Shown: positions 12,408-25,066 of the stretch, piece by piece | Layout: each line of letters opens with the position of its first letter | Position numbering within the stretch: position 1 is the first letter of the stretch | Assembly (NCBI GenBank): GCA_036877525.1 | Contig: JAZGTH010000059.1 | Span: 6,448,001-6,512,000 of the forward strand | Direction of reading: 5' to 3' | Source of the DNA: Chromobotia macracanthus | Lineage: Eukaryota; Chordata; Actinopteri; Cypriniformes; Botiidae | DNA: 64,000 nucleotides | Program-made: the position numbers and the translations under genes | The notes under the pieces: generated by a model | Database searches by the model: none | The model's input: only the letters and a program-made list of their open reading frames with translations | What the model was told of the DNA's origin: nothing

Positions 12408-15400
12408 CTACACATCCTGAACCTGCATGGCATCCTTGGGCCAGCTGTACGAATCCAGGGTAAAGGAGTCGTAGTCAGAGTTGTAGATTTGAGATAAAAT
12501 AAAAGCTTCTTTATCTTTGGGTTCAGGGTACCAGGAAGCAATGCCCTGCTTGTAGGCATAGTCCACGATCTGAAGAAAACAGAGTGGTTTTTGGGTCAGG
12601 GATTTCAAAAGACAAAATTAGGTCAACAAGAGTAAACTGCATATGAGTGTCACTGTCAAATCTACTGTGTGACCTGAGAGCTTGTACAACCTACTTTACA
12701 AAAGTATTAAGAGAGTAATTTAGTATGATGTCATTTCATACTTCTAACAGGTGCTGAAATGTAGACATGGCCAAGCACACTTGTTCTTGTAGTAATCATA
12801 GAAACTATTACTGACCTTAACAGCAATTTTGAAGGACACTTCTCTGATGCTTTTCAGAGGAGGGTACAGTCTACCCTCTGCCAGATGCTCCTCGGTAACC
12901 ATGTTGGCTATTGCCTGAAGAAAAAAATATTGCGGTGCTTTCATATTAGCTATTCAAATCAGCTCATACATATTTACACAGTAATGCCATGGTCACAACA
13001 GACTTTCAGCATGGAAGTCAATGTAGGGGAAAGCGTAGCATGACCATGTCTTAATTCTATGTGCCATTACCTCTGCTGTGGTAAGGAAAATTTCCTCTGA
13101 GATGTGGCGCACACCGCAGGTGATGACTCCCAGTGCTACACCAGGAAACACGTAAGCATTGTTTCCCTGACCAGGGTAGAAGGTGCGTCCATCAGCGAGA
13201 GTCACCTTCTTAAAAGGGCTTCCACTGGCAAATATGCCCCTTCCCTGTGACACACGAATATAAATGACTTTGAACTGGATGAAACTGCTATACTAGGATG
13301 TTAAATTTTAAATTGTAGTTAAGTGTGTATTACCTCTGTGAGTGTGTAGCATTGCTCTGCTGTGCACTCGGCTTTGCTGGTAGGATTGCTGAGGGCAAAA
13401 ATGATTGGTCGTTCATTGTAAGCAGCCATGTTCTTGATGATCTTCTCTGTAAAGGCGCCACCTATAGCAGCCACACCTGTATGTGGGATTATAGACATCA
13501 AAAACATTATCATCTACATATTTTAAATAATACTGCCCCTAGTGGCCGAATTGTAAATCGACCAAAATGTCATTACATGTGTATAGATTACAATCCGTGT
13601 GTGTGTACAGAACAGGATTGAACACTCGGAAGAGGAGTGATAACTGTATTTAGCTGCAGTGTGTACACAGCCACTGTGGTTATGCAGTTTTCACCAATGA
13701 TAGCCGTGGGCTTGATGGTTTCCACTACATCCTCCAGAGTCTTTATGTGTGGATGCTCATGAGCAAATTCCTCCTTCTCATGGTTCAGATGACTTCTACC
13801 CTATAGAGCACAGAGACACAAACTGACAGTTTTAGCAGCACAATTTATTTGAGGATACGTTCAAGCACTGTTAATGGCTTTAATTTATGCACTGACATTT
13901 TCCAGACAGGACACATTTGTGTATTCTGGTTCTTGTGTAGGAAGACAAATACAGGTTAAGGAAAAAAGGATAAAAGGGGCTAGTGTGGGGTTGATTGTTA
14001 CCTTGACAATTAGGCCTTTAGAATCCACCATCCAAATTTTTTTAACAGCCTCAGCATAAGATACACCTTCCTTGGCCATGGCCATAGTGAGTAAGTGAGC
14101 AATGCCCATGGCAGCCTGTTTGGAACCAAATGTTAATTTATAAATTGTCATTTATACATTTAGATTGTCCATAAATAAAAAATACATTAGTCAAAAGCTG
14201 AAAGGACATACATAAAACTATTTATATTAGGTTTAGGTTGGATACACAACATAATCATGTTTATATACAAACTATGAAATAACATTAGTAGTTTTCACAA
14301 CAGAAAACATGGGATCACAGTCTGAGCTCTTCATTGAATCTGCTTTACCTCTCCTGCTCCCTGAAACACAAACTTGTGGTCTGAAAGTTTATTCTTTGTG
14401 ATCTTAAGAGCAGCAAGGATCCCAGCAACAGCAACAGAAGCTGTGCCTGGAGAAGACAGAGGAAGAGATGGCCTTTAGTTTTATGACAACAGAAGCCTTG
14501 TTTAATGCAGCCTTTGGATGAAATGTGTGTTAACCTACAATTGCACAATCGGTTGATATTATAATGCCCATACTTACCTTGGATATCATCATTAAAGGTG
14601 CAATAACGGTTGCGATATTTATTTAGAATGCGAAATGCATTGCTGTTGGCAAAATCCTCGAACTGAATAAGACAATTCATCCCATACCTGCAACACAATA
14701 TATACATATATATATTTATATATGTAAAAGATATAATATATTTATCTTTTACATTTGGCAGACACTTTTAGCCAAAGTACACTCAAGGTACACAATTTAT
14801 CTGTATGTGTGTGTGTTCCTTGGGAATCGAACTCATGACCTTTGCACTGCTAATGCAATACTCTGCCAGTTAAGCTTTGCTGACAAATAAAGGGTATAGT
14901 TTGCATGTCAGTATTTTATGTCTTACATACTTGTCAGTGACAGCTTGCATGAACTCATCAATGAGGTCATCATATTCTTTGCCCCGCACTCTTCTATGCT
15001 TCAAACCAATGTACAAGGGGTCATCCAAAAGGGTCTGAGCGAAAACAAATAAAAATAGGTTGTAAAAAAGTTTACAAGTTTAAAAACAAAACAAAAAAAA
15101 AATGTAAATCTTATTAATCCATTAAACAATGAAGCAAAAATTCTCTGAATGCACTTCATATAACAATTTCATATATTAGTTGTACCTGATTATCAGTACC
15201 AACATCTAGAAGCACAGGAAGGCACTGCTGAGGTGGCACTCCACCACAGGCTGTATACAGAGCAAGCTTGCCCACTGGGATGCCCATTCCATAACTGCCC
15301 AGGTCTCCCAATCCCAGGATTCTCTCTCCATCCGTCACCACTATGGCCTATGCACATGCACATATGCTGTAGCAGAATGTTCATCTAATCCCACCAGATG

Positions 15401-17171
15401 ACATGACGACTCCATAATGTTCTGCACATACCTTAATGTTGTCCTCCGACCATGAGTTCAGCATGGTGGCAATATGGCCCTTGTCATGGATTGTGATAAA
15501 CAGCCCTCTAGATGAAAAAGCACACACAGTCAAAATCATGTGATCACACCAATGTAAATAATACCAAAAAATAATGCATTCAGTCATGACAAAAATCTAG
15601 CTGCAACCGCTATGCTAGTTGAGTGCAACAGGTGGTCCATAGGCGTGTAATTTGAGGCTACCATTTTTTTGCATGCACAGTTATTGAGAACAGGCTGGAC
15701 CGTTCTGGATTTTTGTAAACACTTGATTCAGCATTGGTCTGGATAAACCAGTCACACCAGGTGCAGAGTATGCAAACATCACACCTTGGTCTTCTGAAAG
15801 CCAGGCCGTACTGTTGGCAGGCCAGGCCCACGGTAGGAGTATAAACAATAGGCATGAATTCTTCAATGTCAGAAGTCAACACACGATAGAAGAGTTTTTC
15901 GTTCCTGTCCTGCAGGGTCATCAGCAGTATGTATCTACAGGGTGAGAGTGGAAAGCGAGATTGGAAACGGTATAAAAGGATCCATTAGAGTGTGAATGGA
16001 AAACATATTTTGTCATTGTGTTCATGGGTCAGTGCAAGATAAGTATGGGAAGGACAGTTTCAATCGAGGTCTGTATACTTGTCAAGAGGGTTGCTGCGTG
16101 TCTCATAACTCTTCATGACCCGAAGCACTTGTACATCCTGAGAGAGGAAACATGGAGGAAGCAGGCCGTGGATACCCAGCTGTAACCTCTCTTCCAGAGT
16201 GAACGCCATGCCCTGTTAACACAGCACATAATTCCGTTACGTTACGCTGGTACTTTAGAAGAAAAATGCCCACTCATTCTACAGTCTGCAGTCTGCTTTG
16301 AATACAAATAGCCCTGCCTCTGGGCAAGTTCCCAGATTAGGGTAGTCACATCACATGCTGGATCTATTTATTTCTGACCAATGGGAAGCAGGCATGGCCA
16401 CCCTCCCCTGTTAGATTCTCCACACACTGTTTACGTCTTACAGTTTCCATCCATCGTGGCTTCTAAAGGCAAGTTCTAAAGTTCTCCCATGAGCAGTCAT
16501 ATCTATTCTTTATCCTGCCTTACGAGTCTTTGCAAACCGGATAGAGAATGTGAAAGGACCATTTTAGTTCCTGCAACTCAACCAAAACTGCTGCAAAAAT
16601 CCTGAGTCGTGTCCTGTAACTACACATCAATTGAGAAAGCCCTCCAAACCTCTTTTTTATGCATGCATATTCACAGGACCGCTGCATCTTCACTACCATT
16701 TATAACCCTCATAGAACCTAACCTCAGAACTTACTTCATTCATTCTCTCACGGTGAGATCACTAAACTACAACACCGACCTTGCATGCATAGATCTCTCG
16801 ATGCCACTTTCAAGCTCTCTTATCTAAGGGGACTTTGCCATTAATACATGCTATAAAATCATATCAAAGCACCATGTCGCTGACAATGCATTACTACGGT
16901 CACGTAGAACATGCATCATTTTTGTAATGCAACTGAACTTCAAAAGACTTCCACGCTCCTTGCATCCAAGTTTTGGCCCAACTACGCTTACCTTGTTTAA
17001 GTGCGGGTTCCTGGTGATATCGTAGCCTCGCTTTTTGGTGAAGACAGTGGTCTTGGAGGCCACACCTGAGTGGCAGACTCTCACTGCCCCTACAAGAGCA
17101 GCCGGGAGACAGGGTGGACCCGAGAACACCCTGCACAGGGCCAACACACTCTTACCCGAAAGAGAGTTCAT
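12408..17171 (-). CDS. me3: Mitochondrial NADP-dependent malic enzyme, ME3, fourteen coding exons
   Basis: ME3 oxidatively decarboxylates malate to pyruvate in the mitochondrial matrix, making NADPH. Exons in transcription order: 16992-17171, 16079-16212, 15785-15934, 15432-15507, 15186-15347, 14931-15034, 14578-14687, 14349-14446, 14002-14115, 13695-13800, 13334-13476, 13071-13244, 12816-12914, 12408-12569. Phases agree and give 603 residues (human 604). The first 35 or so residues are basic and hydrophobic, fitting a matrix-targeting peptide, then KKRGYDITRNPHLNK. Catalytic blocks: MPIVYTPTVGLAC (tyrosine), GIPVGKLALYTACGG (lysine), QFEDF and FNDDIQG (metal-binding acids), FQGAGEAAMGIAH (dinucleotide fold). 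VDSKGLIVKGR followed by HLNHEKE is the NADP-type signature, unlike ME2. The protein ends YDSFTLDSYSWPKDAMQVQDV, as in ME3. An upstream acceptor (exon edge 17176) and a donor at 17804 point to a separate leader exon from 17805. Confidence 0.95.
14742..14884 (-). repeat. tRNA-derived SINE in me3 intron
   Basis: On the - strand this shows a tRNA-like head with a B-box (GAGTTCGATTCCC), a short body with a CA run, and a tail (TTTGGCTAAAAGTGTCTGCC) typical of fish SINEs. It shares its head, body order and tail with the copies at 22041, 29295 and 52573. It lies in the intron between exons 14578-14687 and 14931-15034. Confidence 0.7.
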
Positions 17172-17448
17172 GATTCCTGCAAGGCAAGAACATTCAGAGA
17201 CACAGATGCTCTGTGAAAGTTTACTATGGTAGTAGCTATGGCACCAAAATGTCACTTTTCTACAGTGACTACATTAAAACTGTGATCATTTGGTTGTAAG
17301 ACATAAAAGATGACAACAGAATTCATAACGCTTGAAAGAGCATGACGTATTCACGTATTTGGACTGTACTATAGTAACAATCATCGCAGCAACTACAGTA
17401 TTTGTCGCAAAAACCGTGGTTGCCATGGTAATTCGCTATAGCAAAGAG

Positions 17449-17628
17449 ATGCAACAAAGAAACAAGCATGCAACAAAGAAACAAGCATGCAACAAAGAAA
17501 CAAGCATGCAACAAAGTAACAAGCATGCAACAAAAAAACAAGCATGCAACAAAGAAACAAGCATGCAACAAAGTAACAAGCATGCAACAAAAAAACAAGC
17601 ATGCAACAAAAAACAAGCATGCAAGTTC
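17449..17628. repeat. 19-bp minisatellite with 57-bp higher-order period
   Basis: Nine full 19-bp units plus a partial unit (ATGCAACAAAGAAACAAGC and variants) begin at 17449, 17468, 17487, 17506, 17525, 17544, 17563, 17582 and 17601. Position-specific variants (GAA, GTA, AAA) recur in the same order every three units, giving a 57-bp period. Because 57 is a multiple of three and the unit lacks stops, all frames stay open; the resulting frames are artefacts. The array lies in the me3 5' intron. Confidence 0.9.
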
Positions 17629-17804
17629 GTCCGTAAACAAGGCCTGTGGGTGCAACACAAACAGATCGGTGATCTCACACCGATTTACGGCGTGTAGATG
17701 TTCAGCAAGCGCTGAAACTGCGTTTTAGGCCAGCGGCACGTCGTGCGGCACACGCGTCGTTGTTTTATCATAACGCCCGGTGGTTTGCATGCAAAGTCAC
17801 GTAC

Positions 17805-18060
17805 CTGAGAACAGCCCGACTGTGCGCCGATCAGTCCACCGGCAGCCTTTGTTTCGCTACGGTAACGACCTGCCGGTTATCTCCGGGTGATGTCGGACTC
17901 GGTCGGTACGGAGACGGGTTTGTATGACATTGACGCTTGCGTTTCTCGACGCTTTCACGTTAACCCCGCCCCTTTCGGCGGAGCTGACCAATAGGACGAC
18001 GCGTCTCGAGTGACGCAGTTTCCATATAAAAGGAAGATTTGCAGGCCCACGCCAACATTT
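17805..18060 (-). promoter_or_regulatory. CG-rich me3 promoter and leader-exon region
   Basis: From 17700 to 18010 the sequence is rich in CG, with a CCAAT motif at about 17988. A donor on the - strand (CAG|GTACGTG) sits at 17804. Together with the acceptor before the me3 ATG exon this suggests a non-coding first exon starting somewhere in 17805-17950. A TATATAAAAGG-like stretch near 18023-18034 faces the + strand, away from me3. Confidence 0.5.
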
Positions 18061-19592
18061 CGTTTAAACCTTTAATAAACATACACGTACACAATACAAA
18101 CAACTATTTCACCTTTGAATAAAAGCTGCGTTTTGTATTACAGAAAGTTGCAAAAGAAGGTTTTCTTGTAACGTTTTATTACGATTGCAGCACACTTATG
18201 GGAAATACATCAGAAAAATGGTGCAAAGTAAAACCTACAAGCTTTCATGGGCTGCAAGGACACAACAGTATAAGAGTCTGTTTTTTTATATGCAAATAAC
18301 ACCCACAGCCATGTTATCTTCTCCATATAAACAATGTATTTGCATAATGTCACTTATCAAAAACAAACAGTAATTAAACCAACATTAAACCCACTTCAGA
18401 CATAAGCAAACAATAAACTTCAATGGACCAGAGAAGAGGTCTCTTCATACGGTCTACTGTACAACCCAAATCAGCTTGAAATAAAAAATGACCCTATTTA
18501 TTTTCTTAATGCATGTTATTGGTCTTATTGTGAACAGTTAATTGATGCATGTATTTGTTTACCCAGTCGTTCTGTATGAAACGTCCACTTTTCAATCATA
18601 TTATCAACAAGGGATAAAATCAAGGTATGCCCTACTTGTTTCCACGCTCGATAAATTGTTTCTCTCAGAATTACATCAATCACAATACAGAAGACAGTCG
18701 TAATGTCCAACTTTGTCATCCGAAAACTAATGCCAATGAAATACAACACATTTTTTGCTGTTAATAATCTAACAAAGTACATAAAAAAATCCAAAGAAAT
18801 GCTTAAAATGATAACATAAGAGCTCAGATCTATTTAAAATAAAAACAAAATGAATGTTTGGTGCATTAACTGTCTTCCAGAGGTCTAATGCAGTCCATTA
18901 GTCTCAACAGTTCAAGAGTGCACCATTAGTGCCAAAGACATCGTCTGTTCCAGTAGACATATAAATGCAGTGGAGCAAGTCAGGTTTGGAAATGAAGGAC
19001 AAAGAGAAGTGAGAGAATTCAGATCACTACGCTCGTACCACTGCGAGAACTCTTCTCCTGTTAAGAGTGAAATAAATTATCGTCGGACATACAGTAAAAT
19101 GTATGTACTGTTCTTCATTTAACAGACACCTATTCAAAGTAACTTCATTCAAAATACTTCATTGTAAACTTAAAAGAAATAGATAATATGATAAAATACA
19201 GGAAAAGCACATAAAACTGGACAAAAATGTCATTTAAAATGTTTAATTAAAAAAGGCTTTAAAACAGAAGGTCAAAATTTGTTGCTCATATACAGTGGCC
19301 CTGTAACATATTTGAACACTAAAGCAAGAATTATGTTAAATTAATTACGTTAAAATGAAAAATCAATGATTAGGATCTTTAAATGAAGGTGCTACTTTTA
19401 ACTACCTGGTTCTATCTGATTATTTAGTGGACGTACGCTATCAAGTTAGTTCTCCTTAAATCTACATGGGAGCCCTAGCAGAATAACCAGAGGTTTAGTT
19501 TTGGGCATCAACTACAGACATGTTGATTGTCCAAATACTTTGTGAGGCCACTGTATATAATCACAGCCTGTTGTTATGGACTTATCATGGTT
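18061..19592. other. ildr1 3' UTR and spacer upstream of me3
   Basis: The region is AT-rich and non-coding. TTTATT at 18174-18179 reads as AATAAA on the - strand and could end an ildr1 transcript with a long 3' UTR. Small frames here show no similarity I know of. Confidence 0.35.
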
Positions 19593-22500
19593 TTAGATTC
19601 TTACAGAGAAGTGGTCGCTCCTCGTCTTGTCGCTGGCCAAAATGTCCGTCGAAGAGTAAGCTGGTGGCTTGTCAGTCAATCTTCCTTGCGATCGCTTTCC
19701 TCTTCTGTAACTGTCCTCCTCATCTGAACTCCAGGAGCTCCTGCGTGGAGAAGGTGAATAGCTCCTCTTCCTCGGATTTGCACGCTCCAACTCCTCCAGC
19801 AGCTCTCTTTTACTGCGAACACGTGTACGAGACTCTGAACCTGAACCTCCCCTGTGTCCCGCGTATCCTCGACCTCCACGCCTTTCATCCCAGTCTGACT
19901 CATCGCTGTAGCTGCGTGGGATCCCTCTACGTGAAGATCCTGGCCCCCTCCAGGAGTCCTCACGAGGACGACCATTGCGGTTAGAGCTACCACTGGACTG
20001 ACTGGACTGCCTAGGCATCCCATGGGCACCATTGTTGGTCCGCCGAGAGCTCTGTTTTGCTCTGCCCACGATCGGAGGTAACTGGATGACCCTGCGCTCT
20101 ACACCTTGGACACCTATCTCACCCAAGGCTGACAGCATGCTGGGGGGTCTGTCTGGAAAGGGTAGTGCCTGTGGTACGGTTTGGGGTGGTGGAGCCATAT
20201 ATTGAGGTTGAGGGTTCTGAAGCGGGACAGTGGCATAGTGAGGCTGAGGTTGAAGCACTGGAGCTGCCATATCTATTCCTCTGACCTGGTTCTCCAGGTA
20301 ATCCAACACCTGGTTATTTCCATGTAGACTCCCAGTCATGCTGCCACTGGGATGGTAACCGTGGGGAGGTATAAAGTGTGGACCAGGCTGAGGAGGAGGA
20401 ATGGCCATCGGGCCCATGGGATAGTTGTTTTTGGATGGAGGTTCAGAAAAAGAGCCTGTTGGAGGTAAGAGCCCCATTAGTGTCACAAACTCATCTTGTA
20501 AATGCCAAATTCTAGAAGATGATTACAATCTTAACCTGAGTACAGTAGAGGGTTTCTCTGAGAAGACGCATTTGAGGCAATAGGGGCATAGATGGGCTGG
20601 CCATGAAACCACGGTACCATGGCCTTCTGAGCGTCTCGCATCATCTTGTGACGCATAACAGCTTAAGACACAAAGAACAGAAATAAATAAATAAGAATTC
20701 AACTATAAAAAGTATAACATAATATAGGATGACCAAATAAGTTATTTTTAATAAGCTCACCTATAATGTCTATGACAGATATGACGTTACTTTTTAAGTC
20801 AGTGGATCATAAATCTTTTATAAATAATCAATGAAATATAAAAGCCAGACTAGCATCAGGACACCATAACATAAGCACACACAAACAGATACAAAAAAGA
20901 CAGAGAGTTAGTGGAGGTGAATACCTTCTTCTGGGCAGCAGCAAGTGCGAGGGCAACAGGGGCAGCGCACATAGCAGCAGCAGTTCTGAGGACAGCACTG
21001 ACAGCAGCAGACGCCAATCAATATAATCAGAAGCAAAGCTCCAAGAATGATGAACAGCACCGTCAGCCAATCTGAGGAGCAGCAGAAGTGTCACCTCATC
21101 TGCGCCTGTGAGCCATTCTGAACCTCAGTGTGTTAATACTTACGATACACAATGAGTTTGATTTCCTTGTCGGAGTCTCCCACAACATCACCTGCTGCAT
21201 CGATGGAGCAAAAATACATACCGTTGTCCCACCACATGACCTCATTGATCACCAGGTCTGCATCTGTAATTCACACACATACATCATATTGTGTGCTTAA
21301 CTAAGTGTGTTGCTACGGTTACAAAGGACACATTGACACAAATTTGTAACATGTCTGTTGTTATTGAAGTATTCTAATAGTTATTCTAAAAGTTACTGAA
21401 ATTCTAATAACAAAAACTAAGGTTAGATGAGATACTAATTAATCAGGTCTCTAGATATAGGGAAGCATCAACCATATTTCGAATACACACAGGTATGTGT
21501 AAATAAACATTTTTAGGCACATGGTACAGTATATCAGTTTATCACATATAACCAGGCCCACAATTCATCTGCAAAGGCACAAATCCACTGAAACTGCAAA
21601 TCAAAGTTCTAAACACAGCCTGATACTACTAAAATAATTCAATACCAACACTAATTTGATTATGGTCTTCTAGTATAAGTGTAGAACTCGCCGCTCTGTG
21701 TACCACATATTACCATATTTAAACCCTTTAACAGATTTTCCCCAAAAGATGAATGCTTAAAAAAAGAGCATATTCTGTCTTTGCTTACATATAACCCTTG
21801 TCTGTTGTAATTAAAACATAATGCTCAATCCCAGTGGGTCCACACTCACTGTTTTGTATGAAGATCTTGCGCTCTCGATACTCAGGCCCCAGAGTAGCTT
21901 CATTAATGCCCCTCTTCTGAATCACTATGCGGACAGTTCGCTGGCTGTCTGGGCAGTCATTGGCTGGGTCCTGCTTCAGAGCAAGAGCTGCTTGGTATGC
22001 TAACAGAGAAACATAAATGTTTATATCAATTACTCTGTCACATTCATATTGGTAGAGCATTGCAGTAGCGGCGCAAAGGTTGTGGGTTCGAATCCCAGGA
22101 ACACATACTGATAAAATGTATAACTTCAATGCACTGTAAGTCACTTTGGATAACAGCATCTGCAGAATGCAGAATTGTAAATGTAACTCTTACCAGTTGA
22201 GTAGTATTCCAGCACTGGATCCAAACAGAAGGACTTGAATCGCCACGTAACCAGAACATCCTGCGGGTTTGCGCTGGTGGAGTAATCACACCTCAGAATG
22301 ACTGAAGCGAACAGAGTTGTGTATCTCTCTGTGAGAGGAACTGTAACTTGAATTGACAGCAGCTCTAAGAGAAGAGTGAGAGACAATGAAATGAACACAA
22401 TGCTTGGTTCAAGGTTCTCAGCCCTATTAACCAGTTTTTTCTGAATTACTTTTTCAAACAACTGGGACAGCTGTGGCCTAATGGTTGGAGAGCTGGACCA

Positions 22501-23580
22501 GCAAGGATTAAATACAGGTCACATTTCAAGTATGGATCACTATATATTAGGGCTGGGCGATTTTTCTGATTGATTAAAATTTACGTTTTAACACGTTATT
22601 ATTTTGTTTTTAATCGGAGTGTCGTGATTTTTAATAAAACTATTATCATCACTAATGTCAATACAGAGATGGTAGAATAATTAAGAGTCAATATTAACAA
22701 GACGATGCGCCTGATTAACCTCACACGTTTGTTTACATTGGTAAGATGTTGTATTTTCTATGTTTGCTTTGTTATTTCATTCATATCTTTTCACTCATAA
22801 CTTTGCAATACAAAAGTACAACTTTTCTTAACCAGATGGTTTTACCAATAAAGTTACCAATAAAGAGAATGATATTTCAGTCTTGTAGTTATGTTTTATT
22901 TTGGCTAGTAAAACATTTTAAAAAAAAACAAATCAAAATCGTGAATCGGTCAGCCCTTCCACATATTGACAAATGCATCACTTTCACTCTCAACCATCTG
23001 TGATTACAGCATAAGGATTTTCTCTGTCATTTTATATAGATTGCACTGAACATTTTAGAAGATTCAATGTTTTAGAGACATTTGCAGAATAACTATACAT
23101 GTTTATGACTTTCAAAAAACATGTCATTTACATCCATCCATCCATCCATCCATCCATCCATGTACAGGTCTCATAATGATCATAAGTTACAAATCTCAGA
23201 TGTCTGCATGTTCTCCATGACTGTGGGAACCCATCAGATGACCTGGTGAGTCCATACACCACCAATCTTTAAAGTCTGAGCAAAATATGTGTGTCAAGGT
23301 AACTCACTAAATGTTTTCACAAGCCAAGAAGATAAAAGATCAGCCTGTACAAAAGCTTCATTGTAAGTTTGTGAATAGGTGGTCACGTGATACGCTTTAA
23401 TGACCTGCCATGTTGAACCCGACGCTTATCAACTAAATCTTACGTAAGATATTTTAAGTCGGCAGACCTTTATAATAGACAATCATCAATATTTCGCTTT
23501 AAGGACTAATAGATGATTTTAAATGGCTTACCTATTGGAAACATGCAGAGCAAGAGAGCAATCGCCGTGAGCCTCGCCAT
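19593..23580 (-). CDS. ildr1: Immunoglobulin-like domain containing receptor 1 (angulin-2), seven exons
   Basis: ILDR1 is a type I membrane protein of tricellular junctions in epithelia; its human form is linked to hearing. Exons in order: 23532-23580, 22194-22364, 21850-21999, 21144-21263, 20925-21071, 20536-20661, 19593-20455; phases agree and give 541 residues (human 546). A signal peptide (MARLTAIALLLCMFP) leads a V-type immunoglobulin domain with VILRCDYSTS, TWRFKSFC and MWWDNGMYFC. One membrane helix (WLTVLFIILGALLLIILIGV, about 165-185) is followed by the cysteine-dense LSR-family motif (CCCYVRCPCCPRTCCCPEE). The tail has VERRVIQLPPIV, many Arg-Ser residues, KRSYSPSPRRSSWSSDEED, KPPAYSSTDI and a C-terminal DHFSVRI resembling the PDZ-binding end of ILDR1. 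These tail motifs separate it from ILDR2 and LSR. Confidence 0.93.
22041..22190 (+). repeat. tRNA-derived SINE touching an ildr1 splice donor
   Basis: A head with an A-box-like start (TTGGTAGAGCATTGCAG) and B-box (GTGGGTTCGAATCCC), a body containing GATAAAATGTATAACTTCAA, and a tail (CACTTTGGATAACAGCATCTG) mark a SINE of the same family as 29295-29440. Its 3' end lies within a few bases of the donor of ildr1 exon 22194-22364, read on the other strand. Confidence 0.75.
22548..22958. mobile_element. Inverted-repeat element (MITE-like) in ildr1 intron 1
   Basis: The left end (TAGGGCTGGGCGATTTTT) and the right end (AAAATCGTGAATCGGTCAGC) are approximate inverted copies around AT-rich DNA. The end sequence resembles the 9154-9369 element, so both may belong to one superfamily. 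No transposase frame is present. Confidence 0.4.
23131..23162. repeat. (CATC)n microsatellite
   Basis: About eight tandem CATC units in ildr1 intron 1. No function is evident. Confidence 0.95.
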
Positions 23581-23683
23581 GTTTCTCAGTTACGCGGAAG
23601 TTTTTCCCGTCGAATTTCCAACTAAATCCGCAAACAGTTTGCGGTAACATTCACCGCCAAAGATCTGCTATCAGTAGATATTG

Positions 23684-23717
23684 TTTTATATATATATTTA
23701 TATATATTTATATATAA
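23684..23717. repeat. TA-rich simple repeat upstream of ildr1
   Basis: A run of TATATATTTATATA-type sequence lies about 105 bp upstream of the ildr1 ATG. It could sit at the core promoter, but its low complexity prevents a confident TATA-box call. Confidence 0.8.
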
Positions 23718-23790
23718 TCTGTATCCTATAAATTCAGTGTAAACACACCTTTGCTCTTTAGAAATCGGACAGCCCTCCCCCATTCCACAA

Positions 23791-23798
23791 TGACGTCA
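23791..23798. promoter_or_regulatory. Perfect CRE (TGACGTCA) upstream of ildr1
   Basis: A full CREB/ATF palindrome lies 211 bp upstream of the ildr1 start codon. The position suits a proximal promoter element; binding is inferred from the motif. Confidence 0.4.
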
Positions 23799-23829
23799 CC
23801 GACTCCACCCCTAAACAGGTGCATCACGC

Positions 23830-25066
23830 AGTATAATTCATAATGTTCACACATTTCAGTAATAGATGGTGCTGCTAAATAAATGGTTTGTTGTCATCAA
23901 AACAATAATTAAACAATACGACCATTTTCCATTCTGTTATCAAGCTGATTCATAATTTATTATCAAATCGTATTTTTTCTGTCTTAGCATCTTGTGTCGT
24001 ATTTTCCTATCTTAACAACTTGTATTGCAAAGAGTTTTAACAATGACTTCGTTTTGCAATGAAAAGCAGCCACGAGAAGACCTTTAAGTAGTTACATTTC
24101 AGTTTTAATTACAATATAATTATAAACAGAAAAAGAAAACCCCTAACCCTAAACCTTTAAGAATATTCATATACAAATACTTCTTCATTAATGTTTAATA
24201 ACATTTTATTGTTTTGTCAAACTGTTATTGTAATAAATATATGTCACTGATCAAAACGAAAAGAATGCAGCGTTGGTTATTTTGTAGCATCAGAAACGTT
24301 TTTTCATTCAGCCACTAGGGGGCAGTCTCAAAGACATTATTTATATTTCGACATTATTTTACATTACCATATTCTACCTTTAAGCTAATGAACTTTATTA
24401 CTGGGGCGAAAAGTAGTTTCTACTATTAATATTATTTTTTATTATTGATAACTATAAACCACAAAGTGAGAGAGTGTGTGTGAAGTGCAGATACTGAGAG
24501 TAAAACTGTAAGCTGGATCACTAAACACCTGTGAGGCCTTGTGTCATATTGTTTCCTGGTATTGTATTCCCATCCTGGAAAGAAGCATCACTGTGTCCTG
24601 TCCAGTTTCCTGCTTGGCTTCGGCCCGATCTTTATTGCTGAAAAATGTATTATTTGTTGTTCTTATGTATGTTGAAACAAGAGCAAAGTGGCTTTGTAGT
24701 TTGTACTGATAAAGATTGTAAGAACACAGACATGTTATCATGAACACACACAGAGGCTATCAACCGTACTACAGTAAATATACAGGCACAAAAAGTGATC
24801 GTATCAAAATCATTATTTTAAAACCATGGAATGCAAATACATGACACTTATCAAAAGCACAATCATTCATATTCCCTTGAAAGCCAAATGATAAACACTG
24901 ACACGTGCGTTTACAGTACAGTGCAAACAATTATTGAAATAACAAAGACAGTGTCCAATTACAGTACTTAAAATGCATACAAAACAAAGGAATATTTAGG
25001 ACACTGCTGAACTGAAGTATTTAAAAACATAATTCAACTCATAATTTGAATATTTTGAAGAATAAA
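23830..25066. other. Spacer between ildr1 promoter and ildr2 3' end
   Basis: This AT-rich stretch probably includes ildr2 3' UTR on the - strand; TTTATT at about 24630 is one possible polyadenylation signal. A frame on the - strand ending at 24544 follows a good acceptor (TTTTTCAG), but its phase does not fit the ildr2 exon upstream. I see no other gene. Confidence 0.35.

Noticed and set aside
17332..17728. Lysine/glutamine-rich and cysteine/leucine-rich frames on both strands
   Set aside because: They are read through the 19-bp minisatellite, which is stop-free in every frame; there is no splice context or similarity.
24544..24747. Exon-like frame on the - strand ending SRMGIQYQETI, after a good acceptor
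   Set aside because: Its phase does not fit the ildr2 tail exon: joining in phase 0 meets a stop at once. It resembles no ILDR C-terminus.
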